DNA of 64,000 nucleotides. Origin: Aliivibrio salmonicida LFI1238. Its GTDB lineage: Bacteria; Pseudomonadota; Gammaproteobacteria; Enterobacterales; Vibrionaceae. Made by a program: the position numbers and the translations under genes. The notes beneath the pieces were generated by a model. It worked only from the letters and a program-made list of their open reading frames with translations, was not told where the DNA came from and did no database searches. Where the stretch lies: positions 434,001 to 498,000 of the forward strand of contig NC_011313.1 of NCBI RefSeq assembly GCF_000196495.1, in the 5' to 3' direction. Every line of letters starts with the position of its first letter. Position 1 is the stretch's first letter. This document shows, one piece after another, positions 62,944 through 64,000 of this stretch.

Positions 62944-64000
62944 ATGTCAGAAACTATTACTGAATTTCGCCAACTGGCTTTAGAAGAAACTTTATTATCT
63001 GCTCTTGATGAAATGGGCTTTGTTGCTCCAACACCAATTCAAGCAGAATCAATTCCTCTATTATTAGCTGGTCGTGATGCACTTGGTAAAGCACAGACAG
63101 GTACTGGTAAAACAGCTGCTTTCTCTTTGCCTCTTTTAAACAAAATCAACCTTAAGCAACATAACCCACAAGCAATCATCATGGCTCCAACGCGTGAACT
63201 TGCTATTCAGGTTGCTGCTGAAGTTAAGAATCTTGGTCGTAACATCAAGGGTCTTAAAGTTTTAGAAATCTACGGTGGTGCTTCTATCGTTGATCAAATG
63301 CGTGCCCTAAGTCGTGGCGCACACATTGTTGTTGGTACTCCTGGTCGTGTTAAAGATTTACTTAACCGTGACCGTCTAAACCTTGGCGAAGTTCATACGT
63401 TCATCCTTGATGAAGCCGATGAAATGCTAAAAATGGGTTTTGTTGATGATGTGACTTGGATTCTTGAAAAAGCGCCAGAAACAGCTCAACGTATCCTGTT
63501 CTCTGCAACTATGCCACCAATGGTTAAGACAATTGTTGACCGTTACCTACGTGATCCTGCTCGTGTTGATGTTGCTGGTACTAACAATACTGTTGAACAA
63601 GTAACGCAAAACTTCTGGATTGTTAAAGGCGTAGAAAAAGACGAAGCAATGTCTCGTCTACTTGAAACTGAAGAAATTGATGCATCAATCGTATTCGTTC
63701 GTACTCGTCAAGATACAGAGCGTCTAGCTGATTGGTTATCTGCTCGTGGCTTTAAAGCTGCTGCATTGCACGGTGATATTCCTCAGTCTCTACGTGAGCG
63801 TACTGTTGACCATATCAAACGCGGCGTTATCGATATCCTAGTTGCAACAGATGTTGTTGCTCGTGGTCTTGATGTTCCTCGTATTACACACGTATTTAAC
63901 TACGACATCCCATTCGATGTTGAGTCTTACATCCACCGTATCGGCCGTACTGGTCGTGCTGGACGTAAAGGTAAAGCGATTCTTTTAGTTCGCACAAACC
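62944..64000 (+). CDS. deaD: DEAD-box RNA helicase DeaD/CsdA (partial, runs off the right edge)
   Basis: The first 352 codons are in the window. Motifs in order: GFVAPTPIQAESIP (Q), AQTGTGKTAAF (I), APTRELAIQVA (Ia), ILDEADEMLKMGF (II), SATMP (III), FVRTRQDTERLADWL (IV), ATDVVARGLDVPRI (V), HRIGRTGRAGRKGK (VI). This is the CsdA/DeaD subfamily, which assists ribosome assembly and mRNA decay in the cold. Codon use is notably biased to GTT/GGT and CGT forms, as for a highly expressed gene. The C-terminal RNA-binding region lies beyond the window. Confidence 0.94.
   Translation, partial: MSETITEFRQLALEETLLSALDEMGFVAPTPIQAESIPLLLAGRDALGKAQTGTGKTAAFSLPLLNKINLKQHNPQAIIMAPTRELAIQVAAEVKNLGRNIKGLKVLEIYGGASIVDQMRALSRGAHIVVGTPGRVKDLLNRDRLNLGEVHTFILDEADEMLKMGFVDDVTWILEKAPETAQRILFSATMPPMVKTIVDRYLRDPARVDVAGTNNTVEQVTQNFWIVKGVEKDEAMSRLLETEEIDASIVFVRTRQDTERLADWLSARGFKAAALHGDIPQSLRERTVDHIKRGVIDILVATDVVARGLDVPRITHVFNYDIPFDVESYIHRIGRTGRAGRKGKAILLVRTN

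Overview
The window looks like a piece of an Aliivibrio / Vibrio (A. fischeri clade) replicon, probably the smaller chromosome. The DNA is AT-rich. It carries Vibrionaceae-type genes (a DUF3389 gene, a ComFB-like gene, an OmpU-like porin, a GlyGly-CTERM protease) and a dense set of cyclic-di-GMP genes. The organism is inferred from gene content; no 16S gene or other marker is present. There is no CRISPR array, no replication origin and no complete prophage.

Layout. 1-825: right end of an IS66-family element inserted in a choloylglycine-hydrolase-like gene. 825-6,523: an EAL/GGDEF protein, then a di-haem peroxidase translationally coupled to a hybrid histidine kinase. 6,699-16,777: glpABC (anaerobic glycerol-3-phosphate dehydrogenase), divergent from a large fused formate dehydrogenase, then pepT. 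The glp/fdh intergenic region holds an FNR-like box, GlpR-like half-sites and a perfect palindrome. 17,057-26,692: regulators (XRE, AraC, ScfR/RamB-like), a YjbR protein, a frameshifted CHASE-GGDEF gene, a free-standing piece of malate synthase G, a KefB/KefG K+ efflux pair, an SMR pump and an S4 RNA-binding protein.

26,700-33,950 is the accessory part. It holds a decayed ORF, a 585-base non-coding stretch with two strong hairpins, a NACHT-family NTPase (likely antiphage), a decayed phage-type DNA methyltransferase, a PAAR-like (DUF4150) effector with a hydrophobic C-terminus, an overlapping membrane immunity candidate and another small membrane protein. It reads as a mixed defence and interbacterial-competition cargo site.

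34,079-64,000: YcbX-like MOSC/ferredoxin protein; a two-component system separated from a DUF5666 lipoprotein gene by an intact IS982-family element with a 6-base target duplication; a DUF808 protein, an acyltransferase, a trypsin-like protease, a fatty acid desaturase and a PAS-GGDEF protein; tRNA-Ser(UGA) and tRNA-Asp(GUC); a porin; an HD-GYP phosphodiesterase with a solute-binding domain inserted in its sensor; RhlE; a three-gene envelope operon whose first gene has an in-frame stop; a BCCT transporter; yibIH-like genes; a diguanylate cyclase facing a ComFB-like gene; RNase II; and the start of DeaD behind a structured leader.

Themes. (1) Anaerobic respiration: glycerol-3-phosphate and formate oxidation share one control region. 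(2) Cyclic-di-GMP: four GGDEF genes (one frameshifted), one HD-GYP and one ComFB-like receptor candidate. (3) Recent gene decay: two IS insertions, one frameshift, two in-frame stops and several remnants. The best candidates for undescribed biology are the NACHT locus, the PAAR effector/immunity pair, the malate-synthase fragment with its RamB-like regulator, and the peroxidase-kinase pair.
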